64,000 nt of DNA from Rhodococcoides fascians NBRC 12155 = LMG 3623. GTDB taxonomy: Bacteria > Actinomycetota > Actinomycetes > Mycobacteriales > Mycobacteriaceae. The notes under the pieces were generated by a model, which saw only the letters and a program-made list of their open reading frames with translations, had not been told where the DNA came from and made no database searches. The stretch is taken from positions 868,001 through 932,000 of the forward strand of contig NZ_BCWW01000001.1 of NCBI RefSeq assembly GCF_001894785.1, read 5' to 3'. Both the position numbers and the translations under genes were made by a program. This document shows, piece after piece, positions 1-7,764 of the stretch; positions within the stretch are counted from its first letter, which is position 1, and each line of letters starts with the position of its first letter.

Positions 1-180
1 GCCTGCTGCACGTTTGCGGTAGTACTCCGCCACGTCCGGGCCGGGGATGCCGTCGGGCGAGAACGCCCTCGTCATCGGCGCCATGGCGAAGCGGTTACGC
101 AGCTTCAGCGACTTGACCTCGAACGGCTCGAAGAGCCCGGCGGTGGACAGGTGCGGTGTTGTCGTTGCAGTTTCGGTCAC
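1..180 (-). CDS. NADH:flavin oxidoreductase / Old Yellow Enzyme family, N-terminal fragment
   Basis: Reading starts at a GTG (178-180) and runs off the left edge, giving 60 residues. After about 14 residues comes GLFEPFEVKSLKLRNR followed by FAMAPMTRAFS and then a run ending in DVAEYYRKRA. This is the first beta strand and FMN-contacting loop of the Old Yellow Enzyme / NADH:flavin oxidoreductase barrel, where the NR...APMT segment lies under the flavin. Family members use NAD(P)H and FMN to reduce activated alkenes or related electrophiles; the substrate cannot be told from this fragment. It is divergent from the sulfurtransferase at 245, with only 64 bp between them, so both promoters lie there. 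Confidence 0.85.
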   Translation of the reverse strand, partial: MTETATTTPHLSTAGLFEPFEVKSLKLRNRFAMAPMTRAFSPDGIPGPDVAEYYRKRAAG

Positions 181-244
181 GCCTGCGCACAACCTGGTCG
201 GACTCCGAGCTATTCCCCCTCCCGGACTGTAGCGTCGAAACACT

Positions 245-1099
245 ATGAGCCAGTCGCCGCTGATATCAGCTTCCGAATTGCACGGTCTGTTCGAGATGGG
301 TCGCGGCCCAGTGGTCCTGGACATTCGGTGGACTCTCCAGAACGGTAGCGACAGAGCAGGTTACGAGGCGGGGCACATCCCGACCGCGCAATTCGTCGAT
401 CTCGGTACGGAACTGGCGGCACCGCCGGACGACGGGAGTGGAGCCAGCAGGAACGACCCAGACGATCGTGGTCGCCATCCGCTGCCTGATGCGGACACGT
501 TCGTCGCGGCGATGCGGGGAGCCGGAGTCGGCGACGATTCCGCGGTGGTGGTCTACGACGCGGGCCCGGCAACTGCGGCTGCGCGGGCCTGGTGGTTGCT
601 CCGCTACTTCGGCCACCGGGATGTGCGCGTCCTCGACGGCGGGTTCGCGCGATGGGTCGACGAGGGCTATTCCGTCGGCACCGAGCCCTCGATCGTGGCG
701 GCCGGATCGTTCACGGCGCGGCCACCGCTGGCCCGGGTCCTCGAGGTCGAGGACGTGCTGGCCTTCGCCCGCGAGAACGTCCTGCTCGACGCCCGCGCAC
801 CCGAGCGATTCCGCGGCGAGGTCGAGCCAGTCGATCCTGTGGCCGGCCACATCCCCGGGGCGGTCAACAGGCCGACGACCGACAATGTCGATTCCGACGG
901 GCGCTTCCTGCCCCCGGAGGTACTCGACGGCGCATTCGGTGGACTCGTACCGAAGGGAAAGGACGTCGCCGTCTACTGCGGCTCGGGCGTAACCGCTGCA
1001 CATCAGGTTCTCGCACTGGAGTTGGCAGGCATCGACGCGGCGTTGTATCCCGGCTCGTGGTCGGGTTGGATCACCGATCCGACGCGGCCGAGGGCATGA
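245..1099 (+). CDS. Two-domain rhodanese-type sulfurtransferase (thiosulfate / 3-mercaptopyruvate)
   Basis: 284 residues, the usual length of a tandem-rhodanese sulfurtransferase. The N-terminal rhodanese domain (about 10-135) is the inactive copy and carries LDIRW, the YEAGHIPTAQFVDL segment and VVYDAG. The C-terminal domain (about 150-284) has LLDARAPERFRGEVEP, AGHIPGAVN and the active-site loop YCGSGVTA with the persulfide-carrying cysteine. CGSGVT is the loop typical of 3-mercaptopyruvate sulfurtransferases (SseA); CRxGxR-type loops would suggest thiosulfate, so mercaptopyruvate is favoured. The enzyme transfers sulfane sulfur to cyanide, thiols or protein acceptors in the cytoplasm. ATG start chosen; the domain starts within a few residues of it. 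Confidence 0.88.
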   Translation: MSQSPLISASELHGLFEMGRGPVVLDIRWTLQNGSDRAGYEAGHIPTAQFVDLGTELAAPPDDGSGASRNDPDDRGRHPLPDADTFVAAMRGAGVGDDSAVVVYDAGPATAAARAWWLLRYFGHRDVRVLDGGFARWVDEGYSVGTEPSIVAAGSFTARPPLARVLEVEDVLAFARENVLLDARAPERFRGEVEPVDPVAGHIPGAVNRPTTDNVDSDGRFLPPEVLDGAFGGLVPKGKDVAVYCGSGVTAAHQVLALELAGIDAALYPGSWSGWITDPTRPRA

Positions 1100-1135
1100 C
1101 ACACCGGCGCTGAGCTGGCAGTTCATCCAATCAGG

Positions 1136-1165
1136 GTTGAACTTGAATCTGACTTCAACTATACC
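1136..1165 (+). promoter_or_regulatory. Promoter with overlapping inverted repeat upstream of the SDR gene
   Basis: A -35-like TTGAAC (1137-1142) is separated by 17 bp from a -10-like TATACC (1160-1165). The ATG at 1172 is 7 bp downstream of the -10, so the transcript could be leaderless. An inverted repeat GTTGAA-N12-TTCAAC (1136-1141 and 1154-1159) fills the promoter and could be an operator. This is inference from sequence only. Confidence 0.4.
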
Positions 1166-1171
1166 TGGGGA

Positions 1172-1999
1172 ATGAAGGTTGCAGGCAAGGTCGCCATCGT
1201 CACCGGAGGTGGTGGCGGAATCGGCGGAGCCATCGCCGCCAGACTCACCGAACACGGAGCCCGCGTCGTCGTCTCCGATGTGGACGAGTCCACGGCCCGA
1301 TCCGTGGTCGACGCCATCGAGCGGGACCGGCCGGGCACAGCCGTCGCTGCCGCGGCCGACGCGTCGGACATCGGAGATATCGAGCGGCTGATCGCGGTCG
1401 CCGAAGAGTCGTTCGGTCCGGTCGATCTGTATTTCGCCAACGCCGGCATCAGCGGCGCCCCCGGGCTCGACGCCAGCGAACAGGACTGGGACCTGTCTTT
1501 CGACGTCAACGTGCGCGCACACATCCGCGCTGCGCAGCTGTTGGTGCCGGGTTGGCTCGAACGTGGTGAGGGCTACTTCGTCAGTACGGCCTCCGCAGCC
1601 GGCTTGCTCACCCAGATCGGTTCCGCCACATACGCGACGACCAAGCATGCTGCGGTGGGGTTCGCCGAATGGCTCAACGTCACCTACGGCAATCGAGGCA
1701 TTCGCGTCAGCTGCCTGTGCCCGATGGGCGTCAACACCAAATTGCTCTACGAAGGCCGCGAATCGGGAGATGCCTTGGGAGCGGCCGCAACTGCTGCGGT
1801 ACTGAGCGCGGGTGCTGTGCTCGAACCGCTCGACGTCGCCGACGTGGTGCTCGACGCGATGGACCGGGAGCAGTTCCTGATCCTGCCCCACGAGAACGTA
1901 CTGGACATGTACCGCAACAAAGGTGCCGATTACGACCGGTGGTTGCGCGGCATGCGCCGCTACCAGGACAGCTTGCTCGACAACCAACAGGGGAACTGA
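1172..1999 (+). CDS. Short-chain dehydrogenase/reductase (SDR)
   Basis: 275 residues, classical SDR length. The Rossmann glycine motif TGGGGGIGG is at about residue 12, the strand-2 acid in VVSDVDES favours NAD(H), NAG is in YFANAGISG, the serine is in STASAAGLL and the catalytic pair in YATTKHA (YxxxK). The C-terminus is longer than in minimal SDRs. The stop is 2 bp before the GTG of the acyl-CoA dehydrogenase at 2002, so the two are probably one transcript; together they could act on acyl or alcohol intermediates in beta-oxidation-like breakdown. The substrate is not evident. Confidence 0.85.
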   Translation: MKVAGKVAIVTGGGGGIGGAIAARLTEHGARVVVSDVDESTARSVVDAIERDRPGTAVAAAADASDIGDIERLIAVAEESFGPVDLYFANAGISGAPGLDASEQDWDLSFDVNVRAHIRAAQLLVPGWLERGEGYFVSTASAAGLLTQIGSATYATTKHAAVGFAEWLNVTYGNRGIRVSCLCPMGVNTKLLYEGRESGDALGAAATAAVLSAGAVLEPLDVADVVLDAMDREQFLILPHENVLDMYRNKGADYDRWLRGMRRYQDSLLDNQQGN

Positions 2000-2001
2000 A
2001 C

Positions 2002-3207
2002 GTGGCATTTTTCGAGACCAGCGACCGCGCAAAGAAGTACGAGTCGGATCTGTTGGAGTTCATGGACTCTCACGTCTATCCGGCGGAGGCGGTGTACGAG
2101 CAACAGATGCTCGACGCCGGTGACCCGCACTTCCATCCCCCGATTCTCGAGGACCTGAAGAAGGAAGCGCGCTCGCGTGGACTGTGGAATCTGTTCCACC
2201 CGCACCCCGAGTGGGGCCCCGGCCTGACCAACCTCGAATACGCTCCGCTGGCCGAGATCATGGGCCGCAGCCTGCTCGCCCCCGAAGCCTGCAACTGCAA
2301 CGCACCCGATACCGGCAACATGGAGGTGTTCACCCTCTTCGGTACCGACGAGCACAAAGAGAAGTACCTGAAGCCGTTGCTGGACGGTAAGATTCGTTCG
2401 GCCTTCGCGATGACCGAGCCCGACGTCGCCAGTTCCGATGCCACCAACATCGCAATGAAGATGGACCGCGACGGCGACGACTTCATCCTGAACGGGCGCA
2501 AATGGTGGACGTCGAACGCGATGCACAAGAACTGCAAGGTTCTGATCGTCATGGGCAAGACCGATCCCGAGGCAGCAACGCACCGGCAGCAGTCGATGCT
2601 CGTCGTGCCCATCGATGCGCCCGGCGTCACCGTGCTGCGCAACCTGCCCGTCTTCGGCTACGTCGACCGCGAAGGGCACGCCGAGGTGCTCTTCGAGGAC
2701 GTGCGGGTGCCGGCGAAGGACGTGCTGAAGGGGCCGGGTGAGGGGTTTGCGATCAGTCAGGCTCGACTGGGGCCCGGCCGCATCCACCACGCGATGCGGA
2801 CCATCGGTGTTGCGGAGCGAGCGCTCGAATTGCTCTGTCGCCGTGCGGTTTCACGGGTGACCTTCGGCAAGCCGGTCGCCATGCGTGCGAACATCCAGGA
2901 CTGGATCGCCGAGGCGCGCATCGAGATCGAGAAGACGCGGCTGCTGACGTTCAAGGCCGCCTACCTGATGGACACCGTCGGAAACAAGGAAGCACGCACC
3001 GAGATCGCCGCGATCAAGGTCGCTGCGCCCGAGATGGCGCTGAAGATCATCGACCGCGCCATTCAGGTGCACGGCGGCGGCGGAGTCAGCAACGACTTCC
3101 CGCTGGCGATGATGTACGCACACGTGCGGACGCTGCGGCTCGCCGACGGTCCCGACGAGGTGCACAAGATGTCCATCGCGAAGATGGAGTTGCGCAAGTA
3201 CATGTGA
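2002..3207 (+). CDS. Acyl-CoA dehydrogenase family protein (ACAD10/11-like)
   Basis: Starts at GTG 2002, 2 bp after the SDR stop, giving 401 residues. The N-terminal helical domain is followed by the FAD-binding beta region [15 protein letters not shown] (about 135) with GRKWWTSNA, then the C-terminal helical domain with [20 protein letters not shown] and [15 protein letters not shown]. The segment ADGPDEVH stands where most family members have the catalytic EGT motif; an Asp or the neighbouring Glu must serve as base, as in the ACAD10/11 branch. It should oxidise an acyl-CoA to the 2-enoyl-CoA, passing electrons to ETF. The chain length or structure of the substrate cannot be inferred. Confidence 0.88.
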   Translation: MAFFETSDRAKKYESDLLEFMDSHVYPAEAVYEQQMLDAGDPHFHPPILEDLKKEARSRGLWNLFHPHPEWGPGLTNLEYAPLAEIMGRSLLAPEACNCNAPDTGNMEVFTLFGTDEHKEKYLKPLLDGKIRSAFAMTEPDVASSDATNIAMKMDRDGDDFILNGRKWWTSNAMHKNCKVLIVMGKTDPEAATHRQQSMLVVPIDAPGVTVLRNLPVFGYVDREGHAEVLFEDVRVPAKDVLKGPGEGFAISQARLGPGRIHHAMRTIGVAERALELLCRRAVSRVTFGKPVAMRANIQDWIAEARIEIEKTRLLTFKAAYLMDTVGNKEARTEIAAIKVAAPEMALKIIDRAIQVHGGGGVSNDFPLAMMYAHVRTLRLADGPDEVHKMSIAKMELRKYM

Positions 3208-3255
3208 ACGTAGCCACCTCAGGAAGGCCAGCGTCGGTCTGGGAGCCGTGGCTGG

Positions 3256-4284
3256 CTAGTTGTCGGGCGGCCAGGACGGGTCGCGTCCGATGAAGGCCAT
3301 CAACCTGTCCTGGGCGGACGCGTTGTCGTCGACGTCGACGGCGGGGCCGAACTGCCCGCTCTCGCGGAGCACGCGGTCCATCGGTTTCATGGCGATCAGC
3401 GCTGCGGCGCAACGCTCTTCGCCGAGATCGGGTTCGCGTCCCAGGGCTTTGGCCAAGTCCCAGGTGTGCATCCACACATCAGCGGTATAGAACCGGTCGA
3501 TCGCGTCTTCGACCGGCATGTCGCCGATGTGCGGGTTGCTCAGGATGCGGCCCGCGGGGGCGTCGAGGATGGCTTGGATGTCGGCGACGTGTCGCGCCCA
3601 CCCGGCGGCAGGGTCGCGCGCCACGTCGAGCTCGGAGAGTTCGACACCCTCGACACCGCCGAGGAAACCACGTGACCAACCGACGAGATGTTCGACGACA
3701 CCCAGCGCGTTCCACTCCGGTACCGGACTGGGCCGAGACCACGCGTCCCCGGAAACGGAATCGACCAACGCCGTGAACGCGGCAGCGTCCCGTGCATGCT
3801 GTGCAGCCGGTCCCGTCAACAGTGCATCGAGTTTCTCGTAACCCTCCCTGACTCCCACATCCATTCCGCTGGAGAGCATCCCGTCTCGGGTTGCGAAGTC
3901 GGACAGGACGCTCAACACCCTCAATCGCGTACCGCCGTCGTCGCGGGCCCCGAAAGCCATGGTCTCGAGGGCGACCGAATCCGGATCGCCTTCGTAGGTG
4001 AAGGTCCACACGATCCGCTCGTTCGCGCGAACCTCGTGGAAGCTGCCGAAGAACGACGCGATCTCTTCGCCGTCGCGGTCGTTCGCGAACGACCATGCGC
4101 CGCCGGTTCGTGCGTCCCACGCGATGATTCGCGTCGTCACCGACCGTGGGCCTACCCACTGCCGATACAGATCGGGGTCGACGTGTGCGCGGAACACCTG
4201 CTCGGGCGACGCGTCGAACTGCCTGATGATCTCGATGGTGGGTACTTTGTCGTCCGCTACTATCTCGGTTTCGTGCTCGGTCAT
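3256..4284 (-). CDS. AHSA1/SRPBCC domain fused to a TIGR03086-type DinB-like domain
   Basis: 342 residues from ATG 4284, which overlaps the ArsR stop by 4 bp (ATGA). The N-terminal half (about 10-160) is an AHSA1-type START-like lipid/ligand pocket: IRQFDASPEQVFRAHVDPD, WVGPRS, and a run of beta strands ending near GMDVGVREGYEKL. The C-terminal half (about 175-342) matches the TIGR03086 / maleylpyruvate-isomerase-like DinB fold: TALVDSVSGDAWSRPSPVPEW, VEHLVGW, DVWMHTWDLAKALG, whose His residues may bind metal. In most genomes these are separate proteins; here they are one chain. The ArsR partner suggests ligand-controlled expression, but no ligand or reaction is known. Confidence 0.75.
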   Translation of the reverse strand: MTEHETEIVADDKVPTIEIIRQFDASPEQVFRAHVDPDLYRQWVGPRSVTTRIIAWDARTGGAWSFANDRDGEEIASFFGSFHEVRANERIVWTFTYEGDPDSVALETMAFGARDDGGTRLRVLSVLSDFATRDGMLSSGMDVGVREGYEKLDALLTGPAAQHARDAAAFTALVDSVSGDAWSRPSPVPEWNALGVVEHLVGWSRGFLGGVEGVELSELDVARDPAAGWARHVADIQAILDAPAGRILSNPHIGDMPVEDAIDRFYTADVWMHTWDLAKALGREPDLGEERCAAALIAMKPMDRVLRESGQFGPAVDVDDNASAQDRLMAFIGRDPSWPPDN

Positions 4285-4637
4285 GACACGTCCTTCTGAG
4301 AGTCGTCTTGTGTTACAACGTGATCCAGCAGGTCGTCGAGTCGGCGGTAGCGCTGCTCGGCCTCCTGGCGATAACGCTCGATCCACTTCGCCATCAGGCC
4401 GAACACCTCCGCATCCAAGTGCACCGGTCTGCGCTGGGCGTCTTTGCTGCGCGTCACCAGCCCGGCATCCTCGAGCACCTTCACGTGCTTGGAGACTGCC
4501 TGCAGGCTCATGTCGTACGGCTCGGCCAGTTCGCTGACGTTGGCGTCGGCACCCGCAAGCCGAGCAACCATGTCACGCCGGGTGGGGTCCGCCAACGCTG
4601 CAAAGGTTCGATTGAGCTGCTCGATCCGGTCGTCCAT
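4281..4637 (-). CDS. ArsR-family transcriptional repressor
   Basis: 118 residues, a single winged helix: RTFAALADPTRRDMVARLAG, then VSELAEPYDMSLQAVSKHVKVLEDAGLVTR as the helix-turn-helix and wing. The start is ambiguous: a GTG at 4643 lies only about 3 bp from GAGGAGG, while the ATG at 4637 lies 9 bp away and is preferred. No metal-binding cysteines are visible. This ArsR type is commonly paired with SRPBCC proteins, as here, and is not an arsenic sensor. It is translationally coupled to the downstream AHSA1 gene and probably represses its own operon through the palindrome at 4691. Confidence 0.87.
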   Translation of the reverse strand: MDDRIEQLNRTFAALADPTRRDMVARLAGADANVSELAEPYDMSLQAVSKHVKVLEDAGLVTRSKDAQRRPVHLDAEVFGLMAKWIERYRQEAEQRYRRLDDLLDHVVTQDDSQKDVS

Positions 4638-4690
4638 GGTCACTCACCTCCTCGGATACAGCAAAGATATGCCCCTCGAGCTGTGTAGTC

Positions 4691-4702
4691 AACCAATTGG
4701 TT
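4691..4702. promoter_or_regulatory. Perfect 12-bp palindrome, candidate ArsR operator
   Basis: AACCAATTGGTT is a perfect palindrome in the divergent gap between the ArsR gene (start 4637) and the kinase-like gene (start 4719). Its position 54 bp upstream of the ArsR start, within likely promoter DNA, suggests the autoregulatory operator. Inferred from symmetry and location only. Confidence 0.5.
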
Positions 4703-4718
4703 TATAAAGGATGATTCG

Positions 4719-5387
4719 GTGCCCTACGCTCGACTCATGAGCTTGGGTGACGATGTGGTGTCCGATCTTGTGTCTCTCGACCCGGGTCATCCGGTGCGTG
4801 TGGCGGTCGATGGGGTGACGGCATCGGGAAAGTCGACGTGTGCTCGGTGGCTGGCCGAAGCCGTTGTGGCGCAGGGTCGATCTGCCTTGCATGTCACCAT
4901 GGACGGCTTTCATCACCGGCGAGCCCATCGGTATCGGCAGGGTCGAGCATCTGCTGCGGGCTACTACGAAGACGCATACGACTTCGGGGCGCTGATTTCC
5001 CATGTGTTGGATCCTCTTGGGCCGAACGGGAGTGGGTGTATTCGGCGTCGAGTGATCGATCTGGCGTCTGACGAATTGGTCGAGGACGCCCCTGAGTACG
5101 TTCCCTCGGATGCAATTCTCGTCGTCGATGGAACGTTCTTGCATCGGCCACCGCTACCGGACTATTGGGATTACTCGATCTTCGTCGACACGCCCTTCGA
5201 TGTCGCGAGGTTGCGCGGAATTGCGCGTGACGCCGATGCGCTGGGTGGTGCACAAGCGGCCGGCGACGCGTTCGATCAGCGCTATCACGCTGCTTGCCGG
5301 ATCTACTTGCGCGAGGTGGGACCTCGTGAAAAAGCAACGCGAGTGATCCCCGGGATTGACAGCCTGTTGTCAAAAGCGAATGATTGA
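4719..5387 (+). CDS. Uridine kinase-like P-loop NTPase
   Basis: 222 residues from GTG 4719; AAAGG at 4706-4710 is a well-placed ribosome site, and an in-frame ATG at 4737 is the alternative. The Walker A loop is DGVTASGKST (about residue 31), followed by VTMDGFHHRRAHRYRQG, resembling the phosphoribulokinase/uridine kinase lid, and ILVVDGTFLHRP as the Walker B strand. The C-terminal part contains RGIARDADALGG. Phosphorylation of a nucleoside or small hydroxyl metabolite is likely but the substrate is unknown. Its last codons lie inside the first operator half of the downstream DJ-1/MarR pair. Confidence 0.78.
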   Translation: MPYARLMSLGDDVVSDLVSLDPGHPVRVAVDGVTASGKSTCARWLAEAVVAQGRSALHVTMDGFHHRRAHRYRQGRASAAGYYEDAYDFGALISHVLDPLGPNGSGCIRRRVIDLASDELVEDAPEYVPSDAILVVDGTFLHRPPLPDYWDYSIFVDTPFDVARLRGIARDADALGGAQAAGDAFDQRYHAACRIYLREVGPREKATRVIPGIDSLLSKAND

Positions 5388-5401
5388 CAGCATACTGTCA
5401 A
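5356..5401. promoter_or_regulatory. Two tandem MarR-type operators TTGACA-N6-TGTCAA
   Basis: Two copies of TTGACA-N6-TGTCAA lie at 5356-5373 and 5384-5401, 28 bp apart start to start. The second is flanked by A and T, extending its arms to 8 bp. The first overlaps the 3' end of the kinase gene, the second covers its stop codon. They lie 20-65 bp upstream of the DJ-1 start, and the second gene of that operon encodes a MarR regulator, so an autoregulatory operator pair is the natural reading. Confidence 0.65.
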
Positions 5402-5420
5402 TCGACGTGAGGACCGTTCC

Positions 5421-6020
5421 ATGATCACCGTTGCGCTGTATGCCACCGACACCATGGCTGATTGGGAGTACGGCTACCTCATCGCCGGGCTCGCGATGGC
5501 CCGCGAGCAGAATCCCGACGCCAACCGGTTGCTCGTCGCATCGGAGTCGGGGGAGGCGGTGACGACGATGGGCGGCCTGAGGATTACCCCCGACGTCGCG
5601 TTGGCCGATCTTCCGTCCGTCGACGCGCTGATTCTGCCCGGTGCCGGCACGTGGGAATCCGCTAACGATGCAGCTTTGGAGTTGGCCGCCGAACTCGTGG
5701 CAGCGGGCACCCCGGTCGCAGCAATCTGCGGGGCAACCTACGGGCTTGCTCGGACCGGCCTGCTCGACGGCCGGCCACATACCTCGAATGCCGCCGAATT
5801 CCTCACTCAGGCTGCGGAATACCGCGGAGCGGAGCATTACCGTGAGGAGAAGGCAGTGTCCGACGGCACCGTCATCACCGCGGGAGCGACCGCACCGATC
5901 GAGTTCGCCAAGCTGGTGTTCGAGCGCCTGGACGTGTTCCCGCAGCCCATCATCGACGCTTGGTACGGGCTCTACACAACGGGGGAGCGCAGATTCTACG
6001 ACCAGCTGACGGGCGCATGA
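5421..6020 (+). CDS. DJ-1/PfpI family protein (class I glutamine amidotransferase fold)
   Basis: 199 residues with GAGGA upstream of the ATG. The strand-loop LILPGAGTWES (about 75) and the nucleophile elbow AAICGATYGLA with the reactive cysteine (about 100) are the DJ-1/PfpI signature; the N-terminus ITVALYATDTMADWEYGYLI is the first Rossmann-like strand and the helix with the conserved acidic residue. Members act as glyoxalases, chaperones, peptidases or regulators; which one cannot be decided. It overlaps the MarR gene by 4 bp, so its level is probably set by that repressor, perhaps in response to reactive electrophiles. Confidence 0.82.
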   Translation: MITVALYATDTMADWEYGYLIAGLAMAREQNPDANRLLVASESGEAVTTMGGLRITPDVALADLPSVDALILPGAGTWESANDAALELAAELVAAGTPVAAICGATYGLARTGLLDGRPHTSNAAEFLTQAAEYRGAEHYREEKAVSDGTVITAGATAPIEFAKLVFERLDVFPQPIIDAWYGLYTTGERRFYDQLTGA

Positions 6021-6481
6021 GCGGACGAACGCCGGAGGGGGACGCGCTCACCGAGGTGGTCCTGCCGGTCTTCGAGCTCAACGGCGAATTCCTCGCTGCC
6101 GCACAGGGCATCACCGAACCGACAGGATTGACGCCGGCCTGGTGGCAGGTTCTCGGGGCCACTCTCGACGAGCCGCTCTCGGTGGCCGATATAGCGCGAC
6201 GCGTCGGTCTGGGTTTGGCGCGGCAAAGTGTGCAACGAACCGCAAACCTGTTGGTGGACAAGGGCTGGGCCGTCTACATCGAGAATCCGAACCACAAGCG
6301 AGCGAAGCTCCTCGAGCCCACCCCGAAGGGACGCGAGACCGTAGCCGCTCTGCGAGATGCTCAACACGCGTGGTCGGACGCGGTGGGCGCCGCGGTGGGT
6401 GAGGACGAATTGCGTGCTTTTGCACAGACTTTGGAGAAAATTGTTGCGGCATCCCGCGCCTACCGTGGTGGCCGTGCATAA
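6017..6481 (+). CDS. MarR-family transcriptional regulator
   Basis: 154 residues, starting at an ATG that overlaps the DJ-1 stop (ATGA). The winged helix-turn-helix is LSVADIARRVGLGLARQSVQRTANLLVDKGWAVYIENPNHKR in parts: recognition helix ARQSVQR at about residue 68, wing NPNHKRAKLLEPTPKG. The flanking helices form the dimer interface. It lacks obvious regulatory cysteines, so it is probably controlled by a small ligand. It is the likely reader of the two operators at 5356-5401. Confidence 0.88.
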   Translation: MSGRTPEGDALTEVVLPVFELNGEFLAAAQGITEPTGLTPAWWQVLGATLDEPLSVADIARRVGLGLARQSVQRTANLLVDKGWAVYIENPNHKRAKLLEPTPKGRETVAALRDAQHAWSDAVGAAVGEDELRAFAQTLEKIVAASRAYRGGRA

Positions 6482-6488
6482 TTCGGGG

Positions 6489-7535
6489 ATGTCAGCGCTC
6501 GCGATCGTTCTTTCCGGACTCCTGGCCGGTTTGCTCTCGCAATCCGACGGGGTCGATATCTTCGGCGACACCAGCGTCGGGGGTGTGGTGTTCTCCAGCG
6601 GCGGAGGGGGAGTCGCCGTTGCAGTGATTCTGGCGTCGGGTCTGGCTATGCTCGTCCGTCGGCGCAGTATTCTGGCCGGTCTGTCCATCGCTGCGGCCAT
6701 TTGCGCCGGGGTGACGGCCCTGCTGATGCCCTCCGACATCGCCGAGGTGGTGGCAGGCGGAGTTCTGTTGGGATGCACTGTAGTACGGGCGAACGGTGTA
6801 CGAGCTCGGCAAGCACTGTCGATCGGGTCGTTCCTCGTCGGACTACTCAGTGCAGGCGCGGTCGAGGCCTTGCAGCATCCGAGTATCCCGCGTCGCTACG
6901 CCGACTACCTCACCGAATCCGATATCGGCCCGCCGGTTGTCGTTCCGGTGCTGTGCGTACTGGTCGTAATTGCAGTGGCCTCGGCAGCTCGTGTCGACCG
7001 CAGCGACGACCATGCGCCACCGGAACGGAGCATCCGACCGGTCGGGGCGATACTACTGATCTCGATCGGTGGCTTGCTGCTCAATATGTTGTTCGTGCAG
7101 ATGCTGTTTCGAGCTGAAGACGGCTTCGGTGGAAGCTGGTTCTTCGGCCTCGTCGTCGTACCAGTGTTGTTCGGTGCCGCCGCTCTGCTACCGGGTCGCG
7201 GAGGCATTCTTGTGCTCGCCGGGACAGCCGTGTTGCTCACCTCGACCACCACCGCTGGGGTGGGCATCGATGTGTCGGACGGTATCTGGGTGCTCGGGCT
7301 CGTGGCAATCACGGCAGTTGCGGTGACAGTGGGCGCGGCACTCGGGCTGCGCTGGGGTCGACCGATCGTCGGCTTCGCGACCCTGGCGGTGGTGTGTACG
7401 ACCGCGCTGTTCGAGCGCCCCCCGTGGGACAACGTGCACTACGCGGCAAGTCTGGTGATCTTCCCGGCCGCTGCGGCCTATCTGTACGTGGCGTGCACGC
7501 CGGCTACTCCCACTCCCTCGCCCCCACGCCCTTGA
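6489..7535 (+). CDS. Unknown polytopic membrane protein
   Basis: 348 residues starting at ATG 6489, 7 bp after the MarR stop; a GTG at 6474 is possible. About ten hydrophobic segments are visible, beginning ALAIVLSGLLAGLL near the N-terminus and including VVVPVLCVLVVIAVASA, LISIGGLLLNMLFVQML and VLILVLAG-type runs; loops are short and rich in Gly and Arg. The C-terminus is a short Pro/Thr tail. I recognise no transporter family. The following small membrane gene starts inside its stop codon, so the two proteins may form one complex. Confidence 0.6.
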   Translation: MSALAIVLSGLLAGLLSQSDGVDIFGDTSVGGVVFSSGGGGVAVAVILASGLAMLVRRRSILAGLSIAAAICAGVTALLMPSDIAEVVAGGVLLGCTVVRANGVRARQALSIGSFLVGLLSAGAVEALQHPSIPRRYADYLTESDIGPPVVVPVLCVLVVIAVASAARVDRSDDHAPPERSIRPVGAILLISIGGLLLNMLFVQMLFRAEDGFGGSWFFGLVVVPVLFGAAALLPGRGGILVLAGTAVLLTSTTTAGVGIDVSDGIWVLGLVAITAVAVTVGAALGLRWGRPIVGFATLAVVCTTALFERPPWDNVHYAASLVIFPAAAAYLYVACTPATPTPSPPRP

Positions 7536-7741
7536 CCATCGGCCTCGCGGTACCGGTGGCGATCACGGTGCCGATGGTCGTCACCTACGGTTGGACTGCG
7601 TACACGCCGCTCACATCCGCCCTCCACCACTCGACGTGGCCCAGTGCCGAGCTGTGGCTCTCGACGGGCGCGGCAGTGCTAGCGGTGGTCCTGGCGGGTA
7701 TCGGAACCCGGTTCCTCGGCCGTCGGCCACTTGTGAATTGA
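7532..7741 (+). CDS. Small two-helix membrane protein, translationally coupled
   Basis: 69 residues from TTG 7532, which overlaps the preceding stop as TTGA. An in-frame GTG at 7493 would add 13 residues. Two hydrophobic stretches are evident, IGLAVPVAITVPMVV and TGAAVLAVVLAGIG, followed by a basic end GTRFLGRRP. There is no clear Shine-Dalgarno site, which fits coupling to the upstream gene. It could instead be the original C-terminus of the upstream protein, separated by a frameshift. Confidence 0.45.
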   Translation: MTIGLAVPVAITVPMVVTYGWTAYTPLTSALHHSTWPSAELWLSTGAAVLAVVLAGIGTRFLGRRPLVN

Positions 7742-7764
7742 TCACCGGAGTACCGTTTTCTCAC

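Noticed and set aside
266-2032. 588-codon minus-strand frame across the sulfurtransferase and SDR genes
   Set aside because: Spans two genes with good motifs on the other strand; no recognisable domain, and codon bias typical of an antisense frame.
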